Positions 34,096-42,693 of a DNA stretch of 51,207 nucleotides are shown here, in pieces. Location of the stretch: the NCBI GenBank assembly GCA_049890115.1, contig JBMHCC010000001.1, forward strand, positions 1-51,207, in the 5' to 3' direction. The position numbers and the translations under genes are program-made. The notes below the pieces were generated by a model. It was not told where the DNA came from. It saw only the letters and a list, made by a program, of their open reading frames with translations, and searched no databases. Source of the stretch: UBA685 sp049890115 (GTDB taxonomy: Bacteria > Pseudomonadota > Alphaproteobacteria > Puniceispirillales > Puniceispirillaceae). Positions within the stretch are counted from its first letter, which is position 1. Every line of letters begins with the position of its first letter.

Positions 34096-36421
34096 TTTGC
34101 AATAGTACCTCTCTTTTGCCGACATGGTTCGCTTTACTGATAATACCAGCTGATTCCATTTCCTCAATGATTGTTGCTGCTCTGTTATAGCCGATTTTCA
34201 AATGACGCTGAACAAAGCTAGTTGAGGCTTTTTGTTCACGAACAACCAATGCCACAGCCTGATCATATAATGATTCACCTGTTGGCTGAACCCCGCCAGA
34301 AGCAGCAGCGTTAGAGCCGCCCAAATCTTCAGCTTCTTCCGTTACCTTATCATCATATTCTGGCTCACCTTGTGCCCGCAGGTAATCTGCTACTTTTTCA
34401 ACTTCTCTATCATCCATAAACGGACCATGAACACGTTTTATGCGCCCGCCACCTTCCATAAATAACATATCGCCGCGCCCTAATAGCTGTTCTGCCCCCT
34501 GTTCACCAAGGATGGTTCGGCTATCAATTTTTGAGGTAACTTGAAAAGAAATCCGTGTTGGGAAATTCGCTTTGATTGTGCCTGTGATGACATCAACTGA
34601 AGGGCGCTGTGTTGCCATAATAACATGAATACCAGCAGCGCGTGCCATCTGTGCTAGACGCTGGACGGCTGCTTCAATATCCTTGCCAGCAACAAGCATC
34701 AAATCTGCTACCTCATCAATAATGACAACAATGAATGGCAAAGGTGCTAAATCAAGAGCTTGTTCTTCAAAGACAGGTTTGCCTGTTTCAGCATCAAAGC
34801 CTGTTTGCACACGTCTTGTTAAGACCTCGCCATTAGCGCGTGCCTCAGCTAGCCTTTCATTATAGCCCATGATATTACGCACCCCTAATTTTGACATATT
34901 GAAATAACGGTTTTCCATCTCGCGCACCGCCCATTTCAATGAAGTCACAGCCTTTGCTGGATCAGTGACAACGGGTGATAGCAAATGCGGTATGCCGTCA
35001 TAAACAGATAGCTCCAGCATTTTTGGATCAATCATAATCAGACGGCATGTCTCTGGTGTATGGCGATATAGCAATGATAAGATCATCGCATTAATACCAA
35101 CTGATTTGCCAGAACCTGTGGTACCAGCGACAAGCAAATGTGGCATTTTTGCCAAATCTGTGACAACAGGCCCGCCAGCAATATCTTTACCAAGACAGAT
35201 TGGCAGAGAATCAGTATTAGCAGTCCATGCGGCATCATCAAGAATATCGCGCAACATCACAGTTTCACGATGATCATTTGGCAACTCAATACCTATCACA
35301 TTCTGGCCAGGCACAACTGCCACACGAACTGATAGGGCAGACATGGAACGTGCAATATCATCAGCAAGCGCAATCACACGCTGAGATTTGGTTCCTGGTG
35401 CAGGATTGAGGCCATAGCGCGTTACGACTGGCCCATAAGCCACATCTTTGATAGTGCCATTAACGCCAAAATCACCAAGCACATCTTCCAAAAGGGCTGC
35501 ATTTTTCTGCAAGGCTGCCTCGCCAGGGCCAGCTGATGCCTTGCTTGGCGGTTTTAATAAATTAGCAGGCGGCAAGGTAAAGCCTGTTTCTGACTGAAAA
35601 TCAAAGCTAGCTTGTTTGGCTTTTTTGGCTCTTGTTTTTTGCGCAGCAGGGGCTGCTTCCAAAGGCTCAGCACCAGGCACCAAAACAGGTTCGGCACGCT
35701 CCTTTGCCAGTGATTTTCGTGATTTCCGCGGCTTCTTTTTGGGTGTTTGTGTTGCAACCTTAGCTGGTCTTTCACGTTTTATGAAGTGATATAAACCAGC
35801 TATTGGCGCGCGCACAGGCCATAAAACCACTCTGCTAAGCCATTTCATAAAGCGCCATTCACGCACACTAAATCCAGATGCCCACACATAAAGTGACAAG
35901 CCTGTTATCAGATAAAAGCCAGATACTAAAACAGGCAAAGATAAAAAGGCTGGCAAGGTAAAATCTGCCAGATTGCGCATTGCGATATCTGTAAAAAATT
36001 GGCCAAAGACACCGCGTAACTCACTGCCAAACAAGCTCGCAAAGCTGGTTAATGAGGCTGATAAAACTGCTACAGAAAATAGCATGAATGGCATCCGCCA
36101 ATACCAATGAGGCAAGCCATGATGCAGTAAAATACGCACGCCCCATCCCGTAAGGGAAAGCGGCACAAGGAAGCTGGCAAAACCAACTGTTTGGAAAAAC
36201 CCTTCTGCGATATGCGCACCTGCCGCGCCTAGCAGGTTACGGATATCTTGATCAGAAGCTGTATTCCATGAGGGATCTGTTTCAGAAGCTGTGGCAAGCA
36301 CTATGAATAATGTCAGACCACAAAGAATGAAAATCAGGCCTAGTAGCTCTGCCAATCGGCGTATCAGAAACCGTCTGACAGCACCAGATACAACGCTATT
36401 ACCTTGTTCAGCCTGAGCCAT
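34082..36421 (-). CDS. ftsK: DNA translocase FtsK
   Basis: Septal DNA pump that segregates chromosome ends and activates XerCD at dif. The 779 residues have about four membrane segments (20-45, 78-100, 110-130, 155-182), a short Lys/Ala/Pro linker (215-300), the motor domain with Walker A GTTGSGKS (433-440) and Walker B VVIIDEVADLM, and the C-terminal winged-helix gamma domain (about 705-779) with TSFVQRHLKIGYNRAA that reads KOPS sites. xerC lies 29 kb away in this window. Confidence 0.97.
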   Translation of the reverse strand: MAQAEQGNSVVSGAVRRFLIRRLAELLGLIFILCGLTLFIVLATASETDPSWNTASDQDIRNLLGAAGAHIAEGFFQTVGFASFLVPLSLTGWGVRILLHHGLPHWYWRMPFMLFSVAVLSASLTSFASLFGSELRGVFGQFFTDIAMRNLADFTLPAFLSLPVLVSGFYLITGLSLYVWASGFSVREWRFMKWLSRVVLWPVRAPIAGLYHFIKRERPAKVATQTPKKKPRKSRKSLAKERAEPVLVPGAEPLEAAPAAQKTRAKKAKQASFDFQSETGFTLPPANLLKPPSKASAGPGEAALQKNAALLEDVLGDFGVNGTIKDVAYGPVVTRYGLNPAPGTKSQRVIALADDIARSMSALSVRVAVVPGQNVIGIELPNDHRETVMLRDILDDAAWTANTDSLPICLGKDIAGGPVVTDLAKMPHLLVAGTTGSGKSVGINAMILSLLYRHTPETCRLIMIDPKMLELSVYDGIPHLLSPVVTDPAKAVTSLKWAVREMENRYFNMSKLGVRNIMGYNERLAEARANGEVLTRRVQTGFDAETGKPVFEEQALDLAPLPFIVVIIDEVADLMLVAGKDIEAAVQRLAQMARAAGIHVIMATQRPSVDVITGTIKANFPTRISFQVTSKIDSRTILGEQGAEQLLGRGDMLFMEGGGRIKRVHGPFMDDREVEKVADYLRAQGEPEYDDKVTEEAEDLGGSNAAASGGVQPTGESLYDQAVALVVREQKASTSFVQRHLKIGYNRAATIIEEMESAGIISKANHVGKREVLLQNDQD

Positions 36422-36423
36422 GA

Positions 36424-37632
36424 TTAGCTTGTTTCCTGTGATTGGTGGGTGGGGCGGTGGCGATCATAAAGCCGTGATAATCGTATCATAGCTTGGGTGA
36501 TAATATCATGATCATGAACCAGCGCGATACGCACAAAATTCTGACCAGGATTGCCATCAGCACTATCAATGCCCATAAATCTGCCAGGCATGACGCGCAA
36601 ACCTTCTTCGCTATAAGCGGCTCTGGCAAAATCCAGATCATCCTTCACAGGCAACCAGATAAAAAATCCAGCATCTGGGACATCTATTCCTAAATGCTGT
36701 TTGGCAATCTCAAAGCTTTTCTGATAATGGGCTCTGTTTACTTCATTATGGTGATCATCACGATATAAAGCACCAGCAGCACGTAATAATGGGGTCGGTA
36801 ATAACGCTGCCCCATTAGCAACCAGCTTTTTATACAAGCTAATCGCATCAGGTGCGCCACATAAAAAACCAGCACGAAGACCAGCAGCATTAGAGCGTTT
36901 TGATAAAGAATTTAACACTATCAAATGTGACAGACCATCCTCTATCTGGCTTGCCACTTGCAACGCACTAAGCGGCGGTGATCCCCGCCAAATATCAATA
37001 TAACATTCATCAGATAATAGCAGAAAATTATGCTTTTGTGCGAGCCTAATCAGCCTTTCATAATAGGCTTGTGATGCCAAAAACCCATGCGGATTGGTTG
37101 GTGCACAACAATAAAAAATCACAGTTCTATCAAGCAATTCATCATCTAGCTTATCAAGTTCAGGCAGATAGCCTGTCTCAGCTGTTGCATTTAAAAACAC
37201 AATCTCACCACCTGTGGCAATCGCACCAGCACGCCAAGCATGATAAAAAGGATTTGGTAATAAAGCAGCAGCATTATCTTTGACACCGCGCACCATATGA
37301 CCAAGCAAATGCAAAGGCTCTCTTGTACCAACAACAGGTACAATATGCCTATCAGGGTCGATAATCGCAGCTGTTGCAGCACCAAATCGCCTGCTAATAT
37401 AGCCCAATACATCATCACGGAAAGCAGCATCACCATCTGCCTTTGGATAGCGTTGCCATTGATCATGATGCGCAGCAATGGTTTGTGCCACGAAATCTGG
37501 TGCTGGTAATTGCGGCTCACCAATGGTTAGATTTAATTCAGCTTTGTCAGCTGGCACACTCAGCCCTTGCAAATGCGCCCGCAACTGAATGAACATATTA
37601 TCATCAAAAGCGGCAAAATCAGGATTAAACAT
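36424..37632 (-). CDS. dapC: Class I/II aminotransferase, DapC-like
   Basis: Pyridoxal-phosphate aminotransferase of fold type I. The PLP lysine is in NSLSKRSNAAGLRAGF, with YCCAPTNPHG and LSDECYIDIW upstream. The subfamily resembles succinyldiaminopimelate aminotransferase, which would complement asd and dapF in the window, but other substrates are possible. I start it at the ATG at 37632 (MFNPDFAAFDDNMF), 402 residues; a TTG at 37668 would add 12. It ends 2 bases before ftsK starts, so the two are one operon. It diverges from gmhB. Confidence 0.8.
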   Translation of the reverse strand: MFNPDFAAFDDNMFIQLRAHLQGLSVPADKAELNLTIGEPQLPAPDFVAQTIAAHHDQWQRYPKADGDAAFRDDVLGYISRRFGAATAAIIDPDRHIVPVVGTREPLHLLGHMVRGVKDNAAALLPNPFYHAWRAGAIATGGEIVFLNATAETGYLPELDKLDDELLDRTVIFYCCAPTNPHGFLASQAYYERLIRLAQKHNFLLLSDECYIDIWRGSPPLSALQVASQIEDGLSHLIVLNSLSKRSNAAGLRAGFLCGAPDAISLYKKLVANGAALLPTPLLRAAGALYRDDHHNEVNRAHYQKSFEIAKQHLGIDVPDAGFFIWLPVKDDLDFARAAYSEEGLRVMPGRFMGIDSADGNPGQNFVRIALVHDHDIITQAMIRLSRLYDRHRPTHQSQETS

Positions 37633-37773
37633 GTAAGGCACCAAAGATAGCTGGTTATCAAAAGACAAATATTTTTTAAGAATCTATCGAAAAACTAGGT
37701 GCTTCGCAATAAAACAGCGTGATATTAGATAAACATCGCTTAACATAGGATATGACAGCCAAAGGAGGCGAAA

Positions 37774-38310
37774 TTGCGGCAGCTGCCAGGTGCTGTTTTT
37801 TTAGATAGAGATAACACCATTACCGTTGATAAGGGCTATTGCCATAAAGTCGCTGAGTTTCAATGGATTGCAGGGGCTGACGAGGCTTTGCGCTTGTTAC
37901 ATGACGCTGATATAGCTGTCTTTATCGTGACTAATCAAGGCGGTATTGGGCGCGGTATATTCAGCCTTGATGACATGCAGAATTTTCACAACCACCTGCT
38001 TGTTATGACACAAAAAGCAGGTGGCAAAATCACTGATATTGCTTATTGTCCGCATCATCCAGAGGCCCTTGATCCAGCGATGCGCCACTGTGATTGCCGT
38101 AAACCCTCACCGAATATGTTACGCAATCTGGCTGAAAAATGGCAGATAGATTTGACAAAATCAGTGATGATAGGAGACAGGCTATCTGATAGCCAAGCTG
38201 GTGATGCGGCTGGTTGTATCAGCTATCTCTATGATGGCACTTTGCGCTTTGATAGCCTTGTCGAAGAGATCATAAAGACCCATTTTAGTGACAGGCAATC
38301 ACAGCCATAA
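37774..38310 (+). CDS. gmhB: D-glycero-D-manno-heptose 1,7-bisphosphate 7-phosphatase-like HAD phosphatase
   Basis: HAD-superfamily phosphatase of the GmhB/histidinol-phosphatase group, 178 residues. Motif I is FLDRDNTI, followed by FIVTNQGGIGRG, the zinc-binding C-x-H block CPHHPEALDPAMRHCDCRKP and MIGDRLSDSQAGDAAG. GmhB makes heptose 1-phosphate for the lipopolysaccharide core. A gmhA is also present at 46.4 kb, which supports this role. The start is TTG at 37774, placed by AAAGGAGG at 37761-37768 with a 5-base spacer. The next gene begins 23 bases downstream. Confidence 0.9.
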   Translation: MRQLPGAVFLDRDNTITVDKGYCHKVAEFQWIAGADEALRLLHDADIAVFIVTNQGGIGRGIFSLDDMQNFHNHLLVMTQKAGGKITDIAYCPHHPEALDPAMRHCDCRKPSPNMLRNLAEKWQIDLTKSVMIGDRLSDSQAGDAAGCISYLYDGTLRFDSLVEEIIKTHFSDRQSQP

Positions 38311-38333
38311 GACAAAAGAAAGCTGCTTATCTG

Positions 38334-39551
38334 ATGACAGACACACAAGGCAAGACAAAACAGCTGGGATTGGCCGTTATTGGTGGTGGTTTAACTGGCA
38401 AAATGATGGCCTTAACCCTGGCACAGTGCGGTGAGCCTGTGGTTTTATTCGCGCCATCTGTTCCTGCTGGGCGTGCTGATAGACGCAGCACAACCATTCA
38501 TGAAGCGGGGCGTAAAATGCTTGATGCGCTTGGTGTATTGGCCTGCCTGCCAGAAACAATGACGCCGATTACTGGTATTTCAGTGGCGATTGGTGCTGAG
38601 ATGCCACGCCGTGATGACTGGCTATTAAGCTGGTCATCTGATGATACGCCAATGGCCTATGTTGTCGAGAATGCCCATCTTGATAAGGCCCTTGATCAAA
38701 AACTAGCAGAGCATAGCGATCATATCACCATCATATCATCAGCTATTATCAATCAAAGTGACACAGCAAGTGGCTGTATGTTGCAAGATGAAGATGATAA
38801 TCACTATCTGGTATCTCATGTGGTGGCTTGTGATGGTGCGGTAAGCCAAACCAGAGAAAAAGCAGGTGTCAAACCCGTTAATCTGCCAACAGGACAGCTT
38901 GCTATCATTGCCAATTTGCGATGTGAGATAGCACATGATAACAGAGCCTATCAGCGCTTTTTGGAAAGCGGCCCTCTGGCTGTTATGCCACTTTCAGGCA
39001 ATGCTTTATCACTTGTCTGGTCTGTTCATAGCGATAAGGCCAATCAGCTTTTGGCACTTGATGAGGCTGAATTTTCAGAAGCTGTAACAGCTGCTTTTGG
39101 GACCACACTTGGCAAATTAAAACTGGACGGAACATGTCGCCATTTTCCGCTAAAGCCGCATTATATTCGCCACTTAACCACAGGCCATATCACGCTTGCT
39201 GGTGATGCTGCCCATGCGATACATCCGCTTGCTGGCATGGGCTATAATCTGGCTCTGGCAGATGCTGCTATCTTGCTTGATGAATTGAAAATTGCCAAAA
39301 AACGCGGTCTGACAATTGATCATCTATCTATCAAAAAGGGCTATCAGAGGCGGCGTGCTGCTGAGATCTTGGCCATGACGACAGCCACATCAGGGCTAAA
39401 TGCCTTATTAAGCCGTCCGAAAGGCCCGCTTGGCGATATTATGGCAACGGCTATGGCAGTGCTTGATAAAACAGCTTTGAAAAAGAAATTTCGTGATTTG
39501 GCAATGGGTGGCAAATTATCAGATGCCCCTTTATTGCGTGGCCAGATTTAA
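38334..39551 (+). CDS. FAD-dependent monooxygenase, UbiH/Coq6 family
   Basis: Flavin hydroxylase of the ubiquinone-synthesis family, 405 residues. It has the FAD fold AVIGGGLTGKMMALTLA, a mid-protein VVACDGAVSQTREKAG segment and the second FAD motif ITLAGDAAHAIHPLAGMGYNLALADAAIL, the UbiH/UbiF/VisC signature. Which ring position it hydroxylates cannot be read from sequence, so no gene symbol is given. It follows gmhB on the plus strand and converges with the DUF971 gene. Confidence 0.9.
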   Translation: MTDTQGKTKQLGLAVIGGGLTGKMMALTLAQCGEPVVLFAPSVPAGRADRRSTTIHEAGRKMLDALGVLACLPETMTPITGISVAIGAEMPRRDDWLLSWSSDDTPMAYVVENAHLDKALDQKLAEHSDHITIISSAIINQSDTASGCMLQDEDDNHYLVSHVVACDGAVSQTREKAGVKPVNLPTGQLAIIANLRCEIAHDNRAYQRFLESGPLAVMPLSGNALSLVWSVHSDKANQLLALDEAEFSEAVTAAFGTTLGKLKLDGTCRHFPLKPHYIRHLTTGHITLAGDAAHAIHPLAGMGYNLALADAAILLDELKIAKKRGLTIDHLSIKKGYQRRRAAEILAMTTATSGLNALLSRPKGPLGDIMATAMAVLDKTALKKKFRDLAMGGKLSDAPLLRGQI

Positions 39552-39570
39552 CCAGATTCTGCCGCGGTTA

Positions 39571-39924
39571 TTAGCTTTCTAATTCTGCAACCCGTTTGTG
39601 ATAATCAGCCATCAGCGTATCAGCCCGCTTGCCATAATCATATAATAAGGCCCAAGAATAAAGGCCTGTATCATGGCCATCATCAAAAATCAGCCTTATA
39701 GCATAATGCCCCACAGGCTCGATAGCGGTAATGCGAACCGACCCCTTGCCAAGCGGTGTTTGTTTTTGATCAATACCATGACCCTGCACCTCAGCAGATG
39801 GTGATTCAACACGCAATAATTCAGCTGATAAAGCTGCTTCAAAACCATCTTCAAATGCAATCGTCAAAAGTTGTTTATCAGAAGATAGGCGAATGGTGGC
39901 AACAGCTGGTGGCAAGGAAGTCAT
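39571..39924 (-). CDS. DUF971 domain protein (gamma-butyrobetaine hydroxylase-like N-terminal domain)
   Basis: A 117-residue stand-alone DUF971 domain, with IAFEDGFEAALSAELLRVESPSAE, then IEPVGHYAIRLIFDDGHDTGLYSWALLYDYG, the core pattern of the family. Stand-alone copies are widespread in Proteobacteria and have been linked to iron-sulfur cluster proteins, but the role is unsettled. The ATG at 39924 follows AAGGG by about 12 bases; a GTG at 39936 is possible. It ends a minus-strand run of small genes. Confidence 0.88.
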   Translation of the reverse strand: MTSLPPAVATIRLSSDKQLLTIAFEDGFEAALSAELLRVESPSAEVQGHGIDQKQTPLGKGSVRITAIEPVGHYAIRLIFDDGHDTGLYSWALLYDYGKRADTLMADYHKRVAELES

Positions 39925-39957
39925 TAAATCGGGCACCCTTTTTTTGCAAAAATACTA

Positions 39958-40173
39958 TCAGATTAAATGGTCATCTTCTAGGGGTATAGCCTCATCTAGC
40001 ACTAAGATAGGCACACCATCGCGAATGGGAAAGGCTCTGTTAATTTGACGGCTAATCAGACGCTGATTGTCCCTATCATATTCAAGCAACCCTTTGGTAA
40101 CAGGGCACACAAGCTGTTCTAGTAATTTGCCAGATGGCTGACTGATAATTTTATTGGTCGGTTTATCTGTCAT
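39958..40173 (-). CDS. Trm112/UPF0434 family small protein
   Basis: A 71-residue protein with LLEQLVCPVTKGLLEYD and INRAFPIRDGVPILVLDEA, the Trm112-like pattern. In eukaryotes and archaea Trm112 activates methyltransferases; the bacterial relatives have no firm role. Only one cysteine is left of the zinc-binding set. The ATG at 40173 is placed by AGGTGG five bases upstream; the frame is open to a TTG at 40215. It lies between the LON-domain and DUF971 genes. Confidence 0.88.
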   Translation of the reverse strand: MTDKPTNKIISQPSGKLLEQLVCPVTKGLLEYDRDNQRLISRQINRAFPIRDGVPILVLDEAIPLEDDHLI

Positions 40174-40220
40174 AGGAACCACCTGTGGCTTTACCAAAGC
40201 CTTGCTTGTGTTCAAATGCC

Positions 40221-40874
40221 TTAATGAGGGGCGGTGCCTGCTTGTGATGGGGAATGAACAGCCATTTCAAGCATTGCGATTAATAATTCTGTCCGATGTG
40301 CCAAATCTGGTGATTCCAACAAAGCCTGTTTCTCGGAAACACCAAGCGGGCAAATCATTGCCAATGTTGTCACTAACCTTTCATCTTCGCAATCATCAAT
40401 ATGATCCCAATCTGCTGAAAAGCCTTTTACCTCAAAATAGGATTTCAAAATAGCGGTTAGCTTGGCTCTATCAATGACCTGACTATCTGGCTGTAAGTCA
40501 TCTTCAAAAGCAGCAAAATCAACATCACCTAACAAATAACCAGATGATGCTAACATATCACCATGATAGCGAAATCGTGCCGTGCCACTAAGGGTGATTA
40601 AAAGCCTGCCATCATCTGATTCTGAAAATTCAGAAATCCTGCCAGCACATCCCACATCATACAGCGTCTTGCCACTATCATCTGTGACGGGTTGGATCAT
40701 GCCAATCAGCCGATGCGGGCTTGCCATCGCATCTTTGACCATTGCAAGATAGCGCGGCTCAAAAATATTTAACGGCAATTTACCGCCTGGCAAAAGCAGT
40801 GCTCCTGGCAGCGGAAATAACGGGATTTGCAAAGGCAAATCGTCAAAATTTGGCTCAAACGGACCACGGCGCAT
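40221..40874 (-). CDS. LON substrate-binding domain protein
   Basis: A 217-residue protein made only of the N-terminal LON domain, without ATPase or protease parts. Key segments are LPLQIPLFPLPGALLLPGG, LPLNIFEPRYLAMV and DVGCAGRISEFSE. Such proteins are common in Alphaproteobacteria, next to a thioredoxin-like gene as here, and may bind or deliver unfolded proteins; this is inference. The ATG at 40874 follows CAGGG; a TTG at 40907 would add 11 residues. Confidence 0.88.
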   Translation of the reverse strand: MRRGPFEPNFDDLPLQIPLFPLPGALLLPGGKLPLNIFEPRYLAMVKDAMASPHRLIGMIQPVTDDSGKTLYDVGCAGRISEFSESDDGRLLITLSGTARFRYHGDMLASSGYLLGDVDFAAFEDDLQPDSQVIDRAKLTAILKSYFEVKGFSADWDHIDDCEDERLVTTLAMICPLGVSEKQALLESPDLAHRTELLIAMLEMAVHSPSQAGTAPH

Positions 40875-40969
40875 GACAGACCCTGCTACTAAACAAACAA
40901 AAAACAAAGATAGGCGCCCTAGCGAAAGACATCAGACGCTCCCCTTATTTTGTGATATAGATCTGTGTT

Positions 40970-41872
40970 TTAAGAAAACAAATAAGAAGATAATTTGCGC
41001 CGTGCTTTTATCACCAGCGGATCAGCAGGTCCGATGGCTTCAAAAAATTCTAGCAGCTGTGTTTTGGCAGCACCATCTTGCCATTCGCGGTCAATAGCAA
41101 TGGATTCCAACAAAGCATCCATCGCGCTTTGTCTGTCACCAGCGGCAAATAACCCAAGCGCATAATCCATACGTGCCTGCAAATCATTGCTATCTTTGGC
41201 AATGGCTGCTTCTAGCTCTGCCAATTCACCAGAGGCTGTGGTTGTTTTACCTGCCAGCTCAACAGCCGCAACAGCTTCTCTCATTACCGGTTTTGCTAAT
41301 TGTTCGTCTTCTAAGGCGTCAATAATTTCACGCGCATCATCAATCGCACCTGTCACAGCCATTGCCTTTATCAGACCAGCAAGTGCTTCGAATGATTCAG
41401 GAAGTGATGCCAGTGCCTGCTGATAGGCAGCTAGCGCCTCTTCACCTTGTCCATCACTAAGCGCTTGTTCACCAGCTGCTAGTAATCCAGAAATATCAGG
41501 CGCACCTGGTGCCATTGCTGCCAGCTTATTCACAAATTCAGTAACCGCAGATGCTGGTTGTGCGCCTTGAAAACCATCAACAGGCTGACCACCAACAAAC
41601 GCATAAATTGTTGGCACTGATTGCACACGAAGCTGGGCAGCAATCTGCTGATTTTCGTCAATATTGACACGTGCCAGCTTGACCTTGCCAGATTGCAGCA
41701 CGGCCTGTTCCAAAATCGGGCTTAATGTTTTACATGGGCCACACCATGGGGCTGTGAATTGCACAATAACCGGTATAATTTGAGAGGCCTCAATCACATC
41801 AGCCATAAAATTATTCATATCAGCATCAAAAATCAGATTTGATGATGGGGCATTATCAATTAGTGGTTCCAT
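40970..41872 (-). CDS. Thioredoxin-domain chaperone, CnoX/YbbN-like
   Basis: A 300-residue protein with an N-terminal thioredoxin fold, active site W43-CGPC in APWCGPCKTLSP and the cis-Pro in QSVPTIYAF, followed by TPR-like helices (about 125-300) with ALAAYQQALA and AAGDRQSAMDAL. E. coli CnoX (YbbN) is a chaperedoxin that protects clients from oxidation and passes them to GroEL or DnaK. Its thioredoxin site has lost one cysteine, but here both are kept, so the redox role may differ. It lies 18 bases after the prolyl-tRNA editing gene. Confidence 0.9.
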   Translation of the reverse strand: MEPLIDNAPSSNLIFDADMNNFMADVIEASQIIPVIVQFTAPWCGPCKTLSPILEQAVLQSGKVKLARVNIDENQQIAAQLRVQSVPTIYAFVGGQPVDGFQGAQPASAVTEFVNKLAAMAPGAPDISGLLAAGEQALSDGQGEEALAAYQQALASLPESFEALAGLIKAMAVTGAIDDAREIIDALEDEQLAKPVMREAVAAVELAGKTTTASGELAELEAAIAKDSNDLQARMDYALGLFAAGDRQSAMDALLESIAIDREWQDGAAKTQLLEFFEAIGPADPLVIKARRKLSSYLFS

Positions 41873-41890
41873 GAAATTGGCCTTATGTGG

Positions 41891-42439
41891 TTAGATGGTT
41901 AATAATAAAGGTGTCACACCAATAGCGCTCAAAAAATGCATCAGATCATCAGGTGACATAGCAATAGTGCGATCATTGACCAGAGGATGCATGTAAATCT
42001 GTTTGGCCTGCATAATATCACGGTCAAGACCGATTGTAACATCACTTGTCACACCATTAATCATAGCAAGCGGTGTCACAGCACCAGGCCTGACACCCAA
42101 CATTTCCAATAGCCTATCTGCTGAGCCAAATGAAAAACGTGCTGCGCCAAATTGCTCTGCCAAATTGGCAAGATCCACATTCTTATCTTCTTCAATAACT
42201 GCCAGAAAATTCTTTTTCTTGCGATCACGTAAATAAAGATTCTTGATATGGGCACCGCCATCTTCTTTGGTCAAAAACCCCTCTCTTACTAATTTTGAAT
42301 CAGCCACTGTGCGCAAGGGTGGATGGTTATAATTCTCAAAATGCAGGCCTAGCTCTGTGATTTTGGCAAGCAGCGTTTCGGGATGCGTTGGCAAGCTATC
42401 TTGAAATTGTGAAGAGGCATCTGCCAGGATTTCATTCAT
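41891..42439 (-). CDS. Prolyl-tRNA editing protein ProX/YbaK family
   Basis: Stand-alone INS-like deacylase domain, 182 residues, which hydrolyses mischarged tRNA-Pro (Ala in ProXp-ala type). The pattern HPPLRTVADSKLV, GGAHIKNLYLRDRKKKNFL with the conserved lysine/arginine cluster and MINGVTSDVTIGLDRDIM fits the PrdX/ProX group rather than YbaK. It starts the minus-strand group of small housekeeping genes; upstream is a 254-base gap divergent with the WbpB-like gene. Confidence 0.88.
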   Translation of the reverse strand: MNEILADASSQFQDSLPTHPETLLAKITELGLHFENYNHPPLRTVADSKLVREGFLTKEDGGAHIKNLYLRDRKKKNFLAVIEEDKNVDLANLAEQFGAARFSFGSADRLLEMLGVRPGAVTPLAMINGVTSDVTIGLDRDIMQAKQIYMHPLVNDRTIAMSPDDLMHFLSAIGVTPLLLTI

Positions 42440-42477
42440 CTTTTTTGCCCTAACATTATTATTGGCAGCCTGTCTTG

Positions 42478-42499
42478 GCCTGTCTGAGGACAGGCTTTT
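42478..42499 (+). terminator. Terminator-like hairpin in the proX/WbpB-like gap
   Basis: GCCTGTC (42478-42484), loop TGAG, GACAGGC (42489-42495), then TTTTG. It points along the plus strand although no plus-strand gene ends here. An additional AGCCTGTC at 42467-42474 can compete for the same right arm. It may end a short transcript or act in a leader. Confidence 0.5.
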
Positions 42500-42532
42500 G
42501 CGATGTGATTTATCTCACCCATAGATAGTCAC

Positions 42533-42578
42533 AGGCTGATAAAACGCAAGAGGCAGACCCATTCAAGGCTGATAAAAC
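42533..42578. repeat. Spaced direct repeat AGGCTGATAAAAC
   Basis: Two identical 13-base copies at 42533-42545 and 42566-42578, start to start 33 bases, about three DNA turns. They lie upstream of the predicted promoter of the WbpB-like gene, a position suited to an activator or repressor binding twice on one face. No protein can be named. Confidence 0.5.
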
Positions 42579-42604
42579 ACAATAAATGTTACAAAAAGCA
42601 ACGA

Positions 42605-42633
42605 TTGACGCGATTCTGCCATCACTTTAAGAC
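42605..42633 (+). promoter_or_regulatory. Predicted promoter for the WbpB-like/WbpE-like pair
   Basis: TTGACG (42605-42610), a 17-base spacer, TAAGAC (42628-42633). The start codon of the WbpB-like gene lies 60 bases downstream. The -10 is a moderate match; called by eye. Confidence 0.4.
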
Positions 42634-42693
42634 AAGGATTTAAGAGATGCGTTTGACCATCATTATCAAAAAACATAAAGGTATGGTTTTATC

